The position numbers and the translations under genes are program-made. Of a stretch of DNA of 64,000 bases, positions 53,201 to 60,689 are shown one piece after another (position 1 is the first letter of the stretch; every line of letters starts with the position of its first letter). Origin of the DNA: Phalacrocorax aristotelis (Eukaryota > Chordata > Aves > Suliformes > Phalacrocoracidae); contig NC_134276.1 in NCBI RefSeq assembly GCF_949628215.1, positions 68,426,233 through 68,490,232 of the forward strand, given 5' to 3'. The notes beneath the pieces are model-generated. The model saw only the letters and a program-made list of their open reading frames with translations. It was not told where the DNA came from and ran no database searches.

Positions 53201-56200
53201 CACAGCACATCGTGCTCAGTAATAAAAGCTGGGGGACCAAAGAGGAGGGGCAGACTTTCAGAGTTGTGGCATTAGTCTTTCCAATTAACCATTACACGTG
53301 ATGGAGCCCTGCTTTCCTGGGGATGGCTGAACACCTGCCTGCCATGGGAAGCGGTGAATGAATTCCTTGTTCTGCTTTGCTTGCATGTACAGCTTTTGCT
53401 TTACCTATTAAAGTATCTTTATCTCACTTTTACCTTTCTGATTCTCTCCCTTCATACTGGGGCGGGGGGAGAGTAAGCAAGCAGCTGTGTGGGGCTAAGC
53501 TGCCTGTGGGCAGATACAACAGATACAGATTTAGCAAAACTCAGACCAGTAAGGAAAAAGTAATTAGGGATAGACTATGTAGCAGGCAGCTAGGGGAGAG
53601 ACAAGAAGGATAATGAGAAGGAGCATCAAGAAACAGGAAAAAGGTTACTAGATAAGCAAATGATGTAATCAGGGCTAACTGGTGAAATGCATCAGGCAGC
53701 CCTGTAGTTGATTACCCACCACAGCTGCAGGAGGACAATAAACCAAACCTGTTGTTCTGCCACAGTGTGTCTGCTTCAGGGGTGAAGGAGGAGAGCATAA
53801 CTAGTACAATGTCACATAAATCATAACAGAAAAGAAAGGGAAAACAAACCAGAAAGAAAAGTAGTCATATCTGAAACAAATGTGATATTTATCAGAGTTC
53901 TGCATTTATTTTGCCTTTGATCCCAAATACTGTAAACTATGCATTTTTCCTGTGTATAATTAAACTTTTTTGTTTGTTTTTCTTTTCAGAAAGAATGTGT
54001 TTTCAAAAAGCAGTTCTTATACTCTCCCCACCCATTTAATACAACTCTTGGTGAGAGTCTATTAGAGTTCCACTGATCTGTTCCGCCTGGCTTCTGAGAT
54101 TCCTTTTCACCCCTTCAAGGTTGACTGGCTGGCTGTGTCTCCACTTTCAGATGATACCTGATATTGGCTTCAAAAGAACATACGGCCTCCTCTAATCGGA
54201 GCAACATAGCTAAGTTTTGAAATACTTGGAATACTTCAGGAATAAGACATTCTTAGAACTTGTTGTATATGATTAGATGGAAGGGAGTCTGGAGACACTG
54301 TATCCTTGAATAGAATAAACAAGGAAGATGTGCTAGAATAAGCTAGTTCAGTATCAGTAAGAATTGTGTAACCAAGCCAAAAACAAACTGAGAATGCCCA
54401 GAGTTCAACCAGTGGACATGGTAAGGAAGACTACCAATGACCACCAGAGGACCCTGGAAGACCACAAAAAGAAAGTGAATAAGTACATTTACATATATTA
54501 ATGAGTTCCAAGAATAGTATGAATATGATAGCAATTTCCTAGAAATCTAATGAATATGTATATTTTGATTGCATATAACTCCTGCAGTAGAGCAACTTGG
54601 TGCACACGCTAGGTGGAGTGATCCCCTGTGTGCCTGGCGCTGCAACAAAGAATGCCTGCTTTCTAAAACTATAAATTGAGTTTTGGAGGATTCTTATATT
54701 TGCTGACTTACAGTATGACAGATACAGTTTAGGAAGAATAAATGAATGTCCTTCGAAACCTAAAACCTCCACAAGAGACAGAGCTACACTGATTCAAACA
54801 CTTCTCCAATTGTGGCAGCATTTTCAAACATTTGCAGCGGATTAATGCCATCTGGCCCCTGCTACAATCTTCCAGTTAGAATTTCCTGAGTTAACTGAAC
54901 AACGGATAACACTCTCTCTCTACCCAGTGACAGTTTTCAATCCTTAAACCCGCATAAGACATGACTTAACAGAGTTGTAGTATTTGTTAATGCTGCTAGC
55001 TACTTAAAACAAAACAAACATAAACCCTCAAACCCACCCTGTTTCTTCATTCATATTATAAAGTCACCTGGGAACCAGTTTCATAAAAGGTTGATTTTTC
55101 TTTTTAAAATGTATGTTATTATTGCATCAAGTATATCTGGACCTCCTAAACTAATTCTAAAGGAGTTACTCATACTTACATGAAAGGTTAAATCCCCAAA
55201 TTAAAATACATTTTAGCTGATTATTTTATTTCTGAACTGAATAGAAATACATTTACTATAAAGTTTTTTAATTTACATGTTATACTTCACACAGGACTGT
55301 AAAAATATTTGAAATTCAATATTTATTACCTGTTTCCACATACATAGCTGTATTTTGAACTGTATCAGCTTCAGAGCAATTAATGGTCTTTTCTTCTATT
55401 TCCAGACCACTTGAATCCCAAAAAGAATCTTGCTCATCATCAAAACTAAAAAAATACAAGAAAGCAATACTTTGAAATTACTTAGTCCCTTTCTAACATA
55501 CTGCATTTAGAGCATTGAGAGAAGTTTGTATAAAAATGTAAACACTTCTCAATCTAAGATTTTGATATTTGCCTGATAACAAATAGCAGAATTAAATCAT
55601 TTGGATGGAAGGCATTATCACTCAGAAATTTTAAGCACAACAATTAGTAATGTTCTGACTTTAAAGTGGTAAAAATAACTTGCATTTTCATGCTGTAAGC
55701 ACATGCACGTAGCAGGTAAAATCAACACTCGTCTCTCACCACCAACCACCAAATTCCAGGAAAGCAACAAATACAAACCCTCCTTTTTCATTATTTTTTC
55801 ATATTTGGTATAAAGTAGCCCTTATAAAGAGATTCCTTGGCTTTTGGAACCAAATTATCTCTAAATAAACTTAAAGCTTTTCATCAGTCTGAGCTATTTG
55901 CTTCCCTCCTAGTTCAGTTTATCTCACCAGTTCAGTTTCTATCATCCCTGTATCCCATTAGCAATTCCAAAACAGATTAGATTAGAAAATGAGCAACACA
56001 ATACTCATCAAGATCAGCATTCACTTTACTTCATACATCAGCCACAAACAGTTCTTTACCTAACAAGAAAACAAGAATCTTAAAACAATTTCTGGATCTG
56101 TGCAATCTGAACATGCTGTTTTCTCATGGTTTATCTGGATTATGAGAGGTAACAAATAATAAAGGAGAGCTGAAGAGAAAACACCTCTTACCAATCCCAG

Positions 56201-59200
56201 TCTTTAAAACTTTGTAGGAAATCACTAGAAGATCTGATGCTGTTCTCTCTTCTACTTTCAGTAAATTCTGACTCTAAAGAACATTTGGATAAAGAAATAG
56301 TTGTATATTCCAGTGAGCTGTCCATGTCACCTGGAATATATAAAACAATAATAATAATTTTATTTTGGTTTTGAGAAGCTGACATTAGGAAATCGACAAG
56401 GGCTTATTAGAAATGCTTGCCATGTAATCATGGAGGTTTAAGAACCAAAAAAAACCACTGATGCAGCCTGACAAATGAAGAATTTTGACAGCTTAAATAT
56501 AGGAAGAATTATTTAGTTTTCAAACCAGGTTTGTCTTTCTGAAGTTTTACAGCATGCCTTCGTATACTAATTTTTCTGTAACTGAAACCTGATAAATACA
56601 TTGTTTTACCCTGCTGTCCACACGCAGCAGCAACACGTGTTTCCCAAAGAAGCCCAAAGACTTTCTAAATATTAAATGTATATGTATCTTTAAGTTAAAG
56701 CCAAATGGATGCATTATGAGGTGGACTGCTACCAACTACTTCAAGCAGGACATAAACACAAAGGGGTTGGGAACCATTGTCCTAAAGCATCCTTTATGCT
56801 CTTCATGTAAATGTTAACATTCCCAGCCTAGCTCCCAGATATCACAACCCCCTGAACAAGAAATTCTACCTATTTAAAAGGAGAAAATCAAAACTACTTA
56901 AAATACATTTAGGAATTGTACAGTTTCAGTATATATTTTTCCCTGGAAAAGACATCAAAGCACCATTGTTTGGTATTACCTTTGTATAGTAAGGAGCTTC
57001 CACTCTGATATTTTCTATGTAATGCTCCTGAAAGGCAGTCCTACAAGAAAGCACAACACCACTGTAAGATAGTCAGAATTTTCAGGGAAAGCATATGTGG
57101 CAATTTACTTTTAACAGTTACAACATTTTGTGACAGACCTTACTACAGACTTTGAAAAGGGAAGTGTTTTTTTTAATGTGTAACTGTAAATGGCCCTCAC
57201 ATTAATATAAAGAGGCAAACCTATTCCCCATAGTCTAATAATGAAATATTCACAGTGTTATATGTTAAAATATTTGAGACAATACAAGACACTATGAAGA
57301 CAGTGTCATAAAATAAGGGCATAAAAGTAGGATTAGGTAATCATGGAAACAGTGCCATCTATCTTTACGTCTAGACTTTTTGTGTCAAGGGTTTCCTGTT
57401 CTACTTTTTCCTACTGACTTGTAACTACATACTAAAAAGATGAATGACAGAAGTATTAGGCTACAAGCAAAATCAATTAAATGTACATCAGAAAAGATCA
57501 GACTGAAAGGAGCAATCATGATCTTAGTTGTTTCACTGCATCTCTCTGCTACCCTCTAAATGATCAACTGCTGTATTTTCTTGTACTTAAATACTGCTTT
57601 TTAATGAAATAACAAAACACACAAACAAATCTAGCATTTCCTTCCTTGCAAGCATTACACTTTAAAGTGTCAGTGATAGTTTTTCATTGATAACTGTTGA
57701 ACGAGGAAGGCCAAGGCCCACTTGGAACTAAATCTGGCAAGAGATGTCGAGAGTAACAAAAGGAGCTTCTTCAAATACATCAGCAGTAAAAAGGAAGACT
57801 GTGGAAACTGTGGGCCCACTGCTGAACAAGGTGGGGGCCCTGGGGACACAGCATGCAGAGAAGGCGGAGTCACTGAATGCTGCCTTTGCTTCAGTCTTCA
57901 CTGCTAAGGCGGGACCCCAGGCATCCCAGCCCCCAGAGGAGAGAGAAGAAATCTGGAGAAAGGAGGACTTCCCCTTGCTTGAGGAGGAATGGGTCAGGGA
58001 TCACCTACCCAAACTGGATTCTCACAGATCCATGCACCCCAATGAGATGCACCTGTGAGTCATATGGGAGCTGGTGGATGTTCTTGCCAAGCACCTCTCC
58101 ATTATCTTTGAAAGGTTGTGGAGGACATGAGTGGTGCCTGAGGACTGGAGGAAAGCCATTGTCACTCCAATCTTCAAAAAGGGCAAGAAGGAGGAACTGG
58201 GAAACTATAGGCCAGTCAGCCTCACCTCCATCCCTGGAAAGGTGATGGAGCAGTTCATCCTGGAGGTCATCTCCAGGATGTAGAGGACAAGAAGATTACC
58301 AGAAACAGTCACACGGATTCACCAAGGGAAGATCATGCTTGGTCAACGGTATCCTGGGCTGCATTAAAAGGATTGTGGCCAGCAGTTCGAGAGAGGTTAT
58401 TCTCCCCCTCTGCTCCACCCCACTGAGGCAACATTTGGAGTACTGTGTTCAGTTCTGGGCCCCCCAGTTTAAGAAGGACAGGGAACTGCTCGAGCAAGTC
58501 CAGCAGAGAGCTACCAAGATGATCAGGGGGCTGGAGCATCTCCTTTATGAGGAAAGTCTGAGAGACTTGGGTTTGTTCAGCCTGGAGAAGACAAGACTGA
58601 GGGGGGATTTCATAAATACCTGTAAATATCTAAAGGGTGAGTGTCAAGAGGATGGGACTGGACTCTTTTCAGTGGTGCCCAATGACAGGCCAAGGGACAA
58701 TGGACACAAGCTGGAACACAGGAAGCTCCACTTAAATATGAGAAAAAACTTTCCTGTGAGGGTGCCAGAGTAGTGGCACAGGCTGCCCACAGAGGCTGTG
58801 GAGTCTCCTTCCCTGGAGACATTCAAAACCCGCCTGGACGCGTTCCTGTGCCCCCTGCTCTGGGTGTGCCTGCTCAAGGAGGGGGTTGGACGAGATGACC
58901 TCCAGAGGTTCCTTCCAACCCCTACTGTTCTGCGATTCTGTGAAAATTATTCTTCTTTAAAGAAGATTTCTGTAGTTCAAAGCAGAGTATTTCCTGAGAA
59001 AAACATAGTATCTAGAGCACCACAAAATGCTACCTGAGTTGCAAATCCTTCTGAAGGAACTAAAGGCAGATACATCCAGATTTTAGCTGCTAAAGCACTC
59101 AAATCTTCACCTCATATTTGGGACTGATCCTGCTCCTAAAGTGGCTAGTCATATTTCCTCAGAAGAAAAGGCTAATTTCTGTATTCGTGTGATGATTCCC

Positions 59201-60248
59201 AGGACCAGCTTGATCTCTGAATCCAACTATATGTCAAGCCCAGACCTCAGCTTTCAATCTCTCCCAATCTTTGGCTGCTCACAGGTATTTTTATGACATA
59301 TTACTTCCCTTACAGCGTGACTTTGAACACTGAAGGTCTGTTATCCCCTGGGTATACTAGAAGCATTTGACCCATGGAACACAGATACAAGAAAGCAACT
59401 GCAAAAAGTTGTCTCAGTGAAAGACAAATGGACTTCAGACAAAAGTAGTCACAATGCAGTTCCATCATTCATACCAGTGCGAAGAACCTGGCATTCTCTA
59501 GTGTAACATAACATTGCTTTACCTCAGCAAGTGAATGATACCCGTTTATTGCCTGGTCATTGTGGCAGTCTCTTATGAACTATGGGCTTGATTCTCCTCT
59601 GGTTGACTAGATATGGAACAATTTCCTGCTCCCTGAAAACAGAACTAATCACTTGGTTTTATGAAGACCCACAAACACTCCTGACACATTCTGAATAAGG
59701 CTACCAATTGCTGCAGCAAAAGATATATTAATTGAGTTATCCTATTACATACATTTCATACATACCTAGTATACTACTTCTGAGAGGACTCGCATATTAT
59801 CACGCCCAACTGGCAGTCACCAGAAGGTTTTAGGCAAAACTGAGTGCCAAGCTGCTCAGACTGTGTTTTGAGAACGCCTAAAATTTCCAGGGAAATTTCA
59901 AATTCAGATAAGGATGACTCTTCAGCACTTCCACTATAGCACAGTCACAGCAGAGGAGCAGGGTTAGGGTTAGAAAGAACACACTTTACAGGCAAACTCC
60001 TAAAGTCTGTTTAGATCCCATTTTTGGCTCTCACACTGTACATGCACGTAACACCGCAGTGTTTACAACGAACTCCAAGGGAGGGGACACAGAACCCTCC
60101 CCCCGGGCACCTCAGGGACGGGACAAGGAGGAATGGCTATCCTCTCCCCGCCGTCTACCTCCCCCGGCCCGCACCCCCGGCCCTCCCGTCTCACCCCCGC
60201 CGGGCCCCGCCGCTGCACAGACTGGCTGGACGGACCGAGGCCCGCCAT
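23050..60248 (-). CDS. CCDC138: CCDC138, coiled-coil domain-containing protein 138 (complete, 16 coding exons)
   Basis: I assembled 16 minus-strand exons: 60248-60195, 57040-56980, 56330-56192, 55445-55330, 52300-52116, 51083-50925, 47434-47315, 45889-45812, 45732-45622, 43541-43417, 43328-43115, 42288-42172, 41060-40871, 37255-37079, 24516-24378 and 23221-23050. They total 2,157 nt in one frame (718 residues plus TAG). The N-terminal ~185 residues are acidic/Ser-rich and probably disordered. Residues ~186-304 are heptad-rich and likely coiled coil ([35 protein letters not shown]). The C-terminal ~340 residues form a conserved helical domain with no catalytic motif ([44 protein letters not shown]). 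I recognise this domain as CCDC138 from memory of the human protein, and the EDAR-CCDC138-RANBP2 order agrees. Molecular function is poorly known; a centrosome or centriolar-satellite role has been reported for the human protein. The length is about 50 residues more than the human ~665. Splicing is GT-AG except the predicted GC donor after exon 10. Confidence 0.93.
23222..24377 (-). other. CCDC138 intron 15
   Basis: A 1.2-kb AT-rich intron. A G/T-rich stretch near 24105-24155 (TTTGGGGGTTTTTTGG, then (GTTT)n) is the only compositional feature. Confidence 0.8.
24378..24516 (-). CDS. CCDC138: CCDC138 exon 15
   Basis: A 139-nt exon after TCTTTTACAG and before GTAATCC. It encodes [20 protein letters not shown], then [20 protein letters not shown]. 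Phase 1 in, 2 out. The open frame reads on to TAA just past the donor, so intron retention would stop translation almost at once. Confidence 0.94.
27768..27850 (-). mobile_element. CR1 LINE 3'-end fragment
   Basis: The + strand reads CACAGAATCACAGGTTGGAA, then GGGACTTCAGGGATCATCTA and GTCCAACC, the classic antisense view of the avian CR1 3' end. Only about 80 bp can be aligned by eye. Confidence 0.9.
29520..30490 (+). mobile_element. Decayed CR1/L3-like LINE, reverse-transcriptase remnant
   Basis: At 30355-30475 the + strand reads like a worn RT segment: CTAGACTTCAATACCTTTGA and later GATATTATATTGGCAAAGAT and AAGGAATTGGCTAAAAGC, recalling the LINE 'LDFxKAFDTVSHxILLxKL...NWLK' region. The upstream part from about 29.5 kb is purine-rich and probably the same element, but I cannot align it by eye. 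The left boundary is therefore weak. Confidence 0.45.
37079..37255 (-). CDS. CCDC138: CCDC138 exon 14
   Basis: A 177-nt exon after TATCTTTCAG and before [28 protein letters not shown] and [20 protein letters not shown] are conserved with human. The residue split over the preceding junction is Val here (Ala in human, from memory). Confidence 0.95.
37256..40870 (-). other. CCDC138 intron 13
   Basis: About 3.6 kb. It holds one CR1 tail scrap at 38704-38765. I see nothing else. Confidence 0.8.
38704..38765 (-). mobile_element. CR1 LINE 3'-end scrap
   Basis: TAGAATCATGGAATAATTTA, then GGTTGGAACCTCCGCCCA, is the reverse complement of an old CR1 3' end. Confidence 0.7.
40871..41060 (-). CDS. CCDC138: CCDC138 exon 13
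   Basis: A 190-nt exon after TTGAAACAG and before [28 protein letters not shown] and later [19 protein letters not shown] match the human helical domain. Phase 0 in, 1 out. Confidence 0.95.
41061..43114 (-). other. CCDC138 introns 12 and 11
   Basis: Two AT-rich introns on either side of exon 12 (42172-42288). No repeat or RNA gene was recognised. Confidence 0.8.
42172..42288 (-). CDS. CCDC138: CCDC138 exon 12
   Basis: A 117-nt exon (39 codons) after TTTTTACAG and before [28 protein letters not shown] and [19 protein letters not shown] are highly conserved CCDC138 signature residues (recalled from human). Confidence 0.95.
43115..43328 (-). CDS. CCDC138: CCDC138 exon 11
   Basis: A 214-nt exon after TGGCTTAG and before GTAAAGGA, encoding [18 protein letters not shown], then [18 protein letters not shown] and TQERCMK. 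It starts the C-terminal helical domain. Phase 2 in, 0 out, consistent with the GC-AG intron. Confidence 0.9.
43329..43416 (-). other. CCDC138 intron 10, 88-nt predicted GC-AG intron
   Basis: On the minus strand it starts GCATATAC and ends with a pyrimidine-containing tract and TTTTGGCTTAG. It was chosen because it is the only junction that keeps the frame between exons 10 and 11. Confidence 0.6.
43417..43541 (-). CDS. CCDC138: CCDC138 exon 10 (with predicted GC donor)
   Basis: A 125-nt exon after ACATTATAG. It encodes [34 protein letters not shown] and TYLPDFI. To keep the frame into exon 11 it must end ATCAG|GCATAT, a GC-type donor. The only nearby GT (CCAATGCA|GTAACT) would produce a stop four codons later. 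Exon identity is inferred from its open frame, codon quality and phase. Confidence 0.75.
43542..45621 (-). other. CCDC138 intron 9
   Basis: A 2.1-kb intron with a GC-richer, LTR-like segment at about 43590-44050. The rest is AT-rich with no recognised feature. Confidence 0.8.
43590..44050 (+). mobile_element. Probable solo LTR of an endogenous retrovirus
   Basis: A GC-richer island in AT-rich intron. It has a TATA-like ACTATATAATAGC at about 43912-43924, followed by a Cys/Pro-codon-rich stretch ending CACAAACACAAGATTCCCAG, the texture of avian LTRs. No matching TSD or clear TG...CA ends were found, and the family is unknown. It lies about 45 bp upstream (in gene sense) of the exon 10 acceptor. 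Confidence 0.4.
45622..45732 (-). CDS. CCDC138: CCDC138 exon 9 (basic linker)
   Basis: A 111-nt exon (37 codons) after TGTTGTAG and before GTAAGAAT, encoding [20 protein letters not shown] then [17 protein letters not shown]. It is a lysine-rich linker after the coiled coil. Confidence 0.92.
45733..45811 (-). other. CCDC138 intron 8, 79 nt
   Basis: A GT-AG intron near the minimum size for vertebrates, bounded by the GTAAGG donor and the TGTTGTAG acceptor. Confidence 0.9.
45812..45889 (-). CDS. CCDC138: CCDC138 exon 8 (coiled coil)
   Basis: A 78-nt exon (26 codons) after TTCTTTCAG and before GTAAGGTT, encoding [20 protein letters not shown] then RLENLQ. Only a 79-nt intron separates it from exon 9. 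Confidence 0.94.
45890..47314 (-). other. CCDC138 intron 7
   Basis: A 1.4-kb intron with a CR1 3' fragment at 46066-46340. Nothing else was recognised. Confidence 0.8.
46066..46340 (-). mobile_element. CR1 LINE 3' fragment
   Basis: The + strand reads ATCACAGAATCACAGACTTG, then TTGAGGTTGGCAGGTTCCTC and GGAGGTCATCTGGTCCAACC, then the antisense 'gactccaccacctccc-gggcaacct' block. The first 160 bp are clear CR1; the remainder to 46340 is a looser match. Confidence 0.88.
47315..47434 (-). CDS. CCDC138: CCDC138 exon 7 (coiled coil)
   Basis: A 120-nt exon (40 codons) after TTTCTATAG and before GTAAAATT, encoding [20 protein letters not shown] and [20 protein letters not shown]. The heptad pattern continues from exon 6. 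Confidence 0.94.
47435..50924 (-). other. CCDC138 intron 6
   Basis: A 3.5-kb intron, of which about 1.5 kb is an old LINE (see 48660-50190). The flanks are AT-rich with nothing recognised. Confidence 0.8.
48660..50190 (-). mobile_element. Ancient CR1/L3-type LINE, about 1.5 kb
   Basis: The + strand follows the antisense consensus of old amniote CR1/L3 elements block by block: 'TCTGTTCTTAAGTCCTCCAA', 'CCTGTGCTTAACTA', 'TTTTTCCTAATACTTAACCT', then the 'CACAGCCTTTTACGTAG', 'GTACATCCCTTCAACTTTAC' and 'GACTATGAAAATGTCATGA' blocks further 5' in the element. Divergence is high, with many small indels. It lies in the same orientation as CCDC138. The recognition is from memory; the 3' end near 48.66 kb is clearer than the 5' end. 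Confidence 0.65.
50925..51083 (-). CDS. CCDC138: CCDC138 exon 6 (coiled coil)
   Basis: A 159-nt exon of 53 whole codons after TTGATACAG and before [26 protein letters not shown] then [20 protein letters not shown] is a charged heptad pattern typical of coiled coil. Confidence 0.93.
51084..52115 (-). other. CCDC138 intron 5
   Basis: A 1.0-kb intron. 51400-51900 is somewhat richer in GC than its flanks, but I cannot assign it to a repeat. Confidence 0.8.
52116..52300 (-). CDS. CCDC138: CCDC138 exon 5
   Basis: A 185-nt exon after TTCCATAG and before GTAGGAAC. It ends with [16 protein letters not shown], the start of the helical/coiled-coil part. Phase 1 in, 0 out. Confidence 0.9.
52953..53521 (+). 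mobile_element. Solo LTR of an avian endogenous retrovirus (LTR 1)
   Basis: I recognise this LTR family from bird genomes. It runs from TGTTTTGGCTGTAATGGAGT to GCAGATACAACA (TG...CA) and includes GTTTTGGATTTGTG, a GGGACACAGCCGGGACAGCT block and GTGATGGAGCCCTGCTTTCC. A TATA-like AATAAAAGCT follows CTCAGT at 53221, and a polyadenylation-type ATTAAA is at 53407. No gag/pol/env sequence is attached, so it is a solo LTR. No clean target-site duplication was seen. Orientation is antisense to CCDC138. Confidence 0.8.
53523..53812 (+). mobile_element. Probable second LTR fragment
   Basis: It abuts LTR 1. It has an AATAAA signal in GGACAATAAACCAAACCTGT (about 53736), followed by CTGTCTGCTTC-like sequence, the usual R/U5 texture of an LTR. 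The family is not recognised with certainty and the ends are approximate. Confidence 0.45.
54299..54720 (+). mobile_element. Avian ERV solo LTR (LTR 3)
   Basis: The block GAATAGAATAAACAAGGAAG ... AGCAATTTCCTAGAAATCTA, then a TATA-like GCATATAACTCCTGCAG, then CACACGCTAGGTGGAGTGAT and AAAGAATGCCTGCTTTCT, matches an avian LTR family I recall. The usual AATAAAGAATGCC is AACAAAGAATGCC here. The ends look like TG...CA with near-matching flanks GACAC/GATAC, an imperfect duplication at best. Confidence 0.65.
55330..55445 (-). CDS. CCDC138: CCDC138 exon 4
   Basis: A 116-nt exon after TTTTTTTAG and before GTAATAAA. It encodes [20 protein letters not shown] and the following acidic residues to AMYVET. 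Confidence 0.88.
55446..56979 (-). other. CCDC138 introns 3 and 2
   Basis: Two short introns on either side of exon 3 (56192-56330). No repeats or other features were recognised. Confidence 0.8.
56192..56330 (-). CDS. CCDC138: CCDC138 exon 3
   Basis: A 139-nt exon after ATTCCAG and before GTAAGAGG. It encodes a Ser/Glu-rich, probably disordered segment ([20 protein letters not shown] ... [13 protein letters not shown]). Confidence 0.88.
56980..57040 (-). CDS. CCDC138: CCDC138 exon 2
   Basis: A 61-nt exon after CTTGTAG and before GTAATACC, encoding [20 protein letters not shown]. Phase 0 in, 1 out. It fits the frame on both sides. Confidence 0.8.
57041..60194 (-). other. CCDC138 intron 1
   Basis: A 3.2-kb first intron. 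57700-58943 is a CR1 copy inverted with respect to the one at 60.7-61.5 kb. The remaining 1.2 kb up to the CpG island is unremarkable. Confidence 0.8.
57700..58943 (+). mobile_element. CR1 LINE copy A (arm of inverted repeat)
   Basis: A sense-strand CR1 with the end of the endonuclease/RT part (GCCAAGGCCCACTTGGAACT onward), an internal deletion at about 58342 joining RT sequence to the 3' region, and a complete 3' end (CCTTCCAACCCCTACTGTTC, TGCGATTCTGTG). It is full of stops and frameshifts. The open frames here (104, 122 and 144 codons) are pieces of dead CR1 ORF2 and not genes. 57700-58241 is almost identical to 60978-61520 in reverse. Confidence 0.96.
60195..60248 (-). CDS. CCDC138: CCDC138 exon 1 (start codon)
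   Basis: ATG (60248-60246) begins [18 protein letters not shown], followed by the donor GTGAGA. It is inside the CpG island and 54 nt long, phase 0. I chose this start because an in-frame ATG about 60 nt upstream (MRMRRPP...) overlaps the NRF1-like promoter motif, while this one gives a clean exon that joins in phase to exon 2. No homology supports these 18 residues, so it is the least certain exon. Confidence 0.65.
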
Positions 60249-60296
60249 AACACGCCGCTCGCGCTCAAAGAAACCGCCACCGCCCGCAGGCGGTCG

Positions 60297-60306
60297 GCGC
60301 ATGCGC
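60297..60306. promoter_or_regulatory. NRF1 site GCGCATGCGC
   Basis: A perfect palindromic NRF1 core about 50 bp upstream of the CCDC138 start codon. A second, degenerate copy (GCGCAAGCGC) sits at 60331-60340. The motif match is direct; binding is inferred. Confidence 0.7.
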
Positions 60307-60480
60307 ATGAGGCGGTGGGGGACGGGCGGAGCGCAAGCGCAGACGCTCCCACCGTGCCGGCGGGAAGGAGCGGCGCGGGGGATGCTCCTCTCCCCGCGGG
60401 CAGAACAGTACCCGCCCCGGCCGCCCTCTCCTGCTGCCTGCGGAAGCGGGGAGGGGGGGGCTAGGCCTCAGCCTCACACC

Positions 60481-60689
60481 ACCAGCCAAAGCCTTTTGTT
60501 ACAGTCTAATGCTTTTGTACTCCTACTGTCCTCAAAAAACAAACAAACAAAAAAAAACCTTAAAGCTTAGTACATTACCTATTTCCAACTTACCAACTGT
60601 AATTAGTTGCCTTGAAAAAACCCTGATAACGCCACCACTGAGCTACAGTAGAAGTCTAAAACCCACTGCATTTATTCATGCAGTTGCCA
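60481..60689. other. Spacer upstream of CCDC138
   Basis: A 0.2-kb AT-richer stretch between the CpG island and CR1 copy B, with a (CAAA)n-like A-rich tract near 60536-60557. Nothing else was seen. Confidence 0.7.

Larger units (their letters stand above)
52301..55329 (-). other. CCDC138 intron 4
   Basis: A 3.0-kb intron, about half of which is LTR sequence on the strand opposite the gene (52953-53521, 53523-53812 and 54299-54720). Confidence 0.85.
60080..60480 (-). promoter_or_regulatory. CpG-island promoter of CCDC138
   Basis: About 400 bp of dense CpG in an otherwise AT-rich window, covering exon 1 and its upstream side. It contains GGGCGG boxes (SP/KLF type) and two NRF1-type elements. 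There is no TATA box, as expected for a broadly expressed gene. The transcription start should lie a little upstream (higher coordinates) of the ATG at 60248. No gene is visible on the + strand leaving this island. Confidence 0.88.

Noticed and set aside
57744-58245. Overlapping + strand open frames of 104 and 122 codons, repeated on the minus strand at 60890-61463
   Set aside because: They lie inside dead CR1 ORF2 and follow the CR1 consensus across frameshifts. They are LINE debris and not cellular genes.
58339-58773. 144-codon + strand open frame
   Set aside because: It falls in the CR1 3' region and its peptide ([20 protein letters not shown]) is the well-known CR1/LINE RT tail.
59961-59978. 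GGGTTAGGGTTAG, telomere-like repeat
   Set aside because: Only about two units, which is expected by chance and too short to be an interstitial telomeric site.
60024-60570. Several open frames of 145-146 codons on both strands
   Set aside because: GC-rich CpG-island sequence has few stop codons. The Pro/Arg/Ala-rich peptides have no domain; only the short exon 1 frame joins CCDC138.
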